From Variovorax sp. PAMC28562 (GTDB taxonomy: Bacteria; Pseudomonadota; Gammaproteobacteria; Burkholderiales; Burkholderiaceae_C), in NCBI RefSeq assembly GCF_014303735.1, contig NZ_CP060296.1, positions 3,431,501 through 3,495,500 of the forward strand: a stretch of 64,000 bases of DNA. The letters run 5' to 3'. Made by a program: the position numbers and the translations under genes. Shown here piece after piece: positions 63,946 through 64,000 of the stretch. Position 1 is the first letter of the stretch. Every line of letters begins with the position of its first letter. The notes beneath the pieces are model-generated. The model had not been told where the DNA came from. It made no database searches and worked only from the letters and a program-made list of their open reading frames with translations.

Positions 63946-64000
63946 GAAACTCGTACTAGCCCATTTTTGGGTGGCCTTCATCGCGTTTGCCGCAGCCATC
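63932..64000 (+). CDS. Cytochrome c oxidase subunit I (ba3-type), 5' end only
   Basis: The last 69 bases read (GTG) LHSKKLVLAHFWVAFIAFAAAI, the first helix of a B-family heme-copper oxidase subunit I, running off the window. GTG at 63932 or TTG at 63935 are the possible starts, with AAGGG a few bases upstream. Confidence 0.75.
   Translation, partial: MLHSKKLVLAHFWVAFIAFAAAI

Overview
The window comes from a high-GC betaproteobacterium, most likely a member of the Comamonadaceae close to Variovorax. That placement is an inference from codon use, gene content and gene order: a cysI-DUF934-cysH-cysD-cysN operon, several ssu genes, a regBA pair beside SURF1-cyoDCBA, and Bug-type and TctC-like binding proteins. 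I could not test it by a search.

Layout. Positions 1-4400 are accessory DNA: a broken IS256 transposase, a complete IS3 element, a ClpP-fold secreted protein and two unknown proteins. They abut the 3' end of a tRNA-Asn gene, the classic edge of an integrated element. 4564-6908 holds a TonB-dependent receptor behind a TPP riboswitch, so thiamine-type uptake is more likely than siderophore uptake. 6989-10144 is a VOC/MFS/DUF1428 operon divergent from a TetR regulator, with a perfect palindromic operator between them. 10194-16724 is an assimilatory sulfate operon that also carries a 7Fe ferredoxin and a ferredoxin reductase. It has no cysJ and no cysC, and its CysH lacks the iron-sulfur cysteines. 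17144-22410 holds a lipoprotein hydrolase, a transglutaminase-like protein, mnmC and yggX.

22556-36709 is a large organosulfur region. It holds a sulfate-type binding protein with a Tat-like signal, ssuA-ssuD-ssuC-ssuA2-ssuB-ssuF, and a second block with two more SsuA/TauA-type binding proteins, an LLM flavin monooxygenase and a class II aldolase. Encoded on the other strand are an acyl-CoA-dehydrogenase-fold (SfnB-like) enzyme, a three-domain rhodanese and a Bug protein. Four NitT/TauT-type binding proteins share one permease and one ATPase. No intact flavin reductase (ssuE) is present. This is the best candidate for an undescribed combined system.

36806-43650 holds the redox two-component pair RegA/RegB (quinone motif and Cys265 preserved), then SURF1 and the cyo quinol oxidase. 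43814-50328 holds an MHS-family transporter, serine acetyltransferase, a DsbA-like protein, a truncated FMN reductase, azoR with a divergent LysR gene, a 1-Cys peroxiredoxin and a small hydrolase. That hydrolase is translationally chained to the sulfate importer cysP-cysT-cysW-cysA and dsbB (50325-54759). A lone ParA-like ATPase, an aldo-keto reductase, fucU and what looks like the tail of a lost sugar permease follow.

From about 57230 rightward the DNA again looks accessory: a GAF-PAS-GGDEF-EAL protein, an IS-end-like palindrome with a degenerate IS5-type fragment, and the start of a ba3-type cytochrome c oxidase operon (diheme and triheme cytochromes c, a small subunit, CuA subunit II, and subunit I running off the end).

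Sulfur is the dominant theme. Sulfate import, sulfate reduction, serine acetylation for cysteine synthesis, sulfonate import and desulfonation, and a rhodanese all lie within about 45 kb, while two different terminal oxidases are encoded in the right half.
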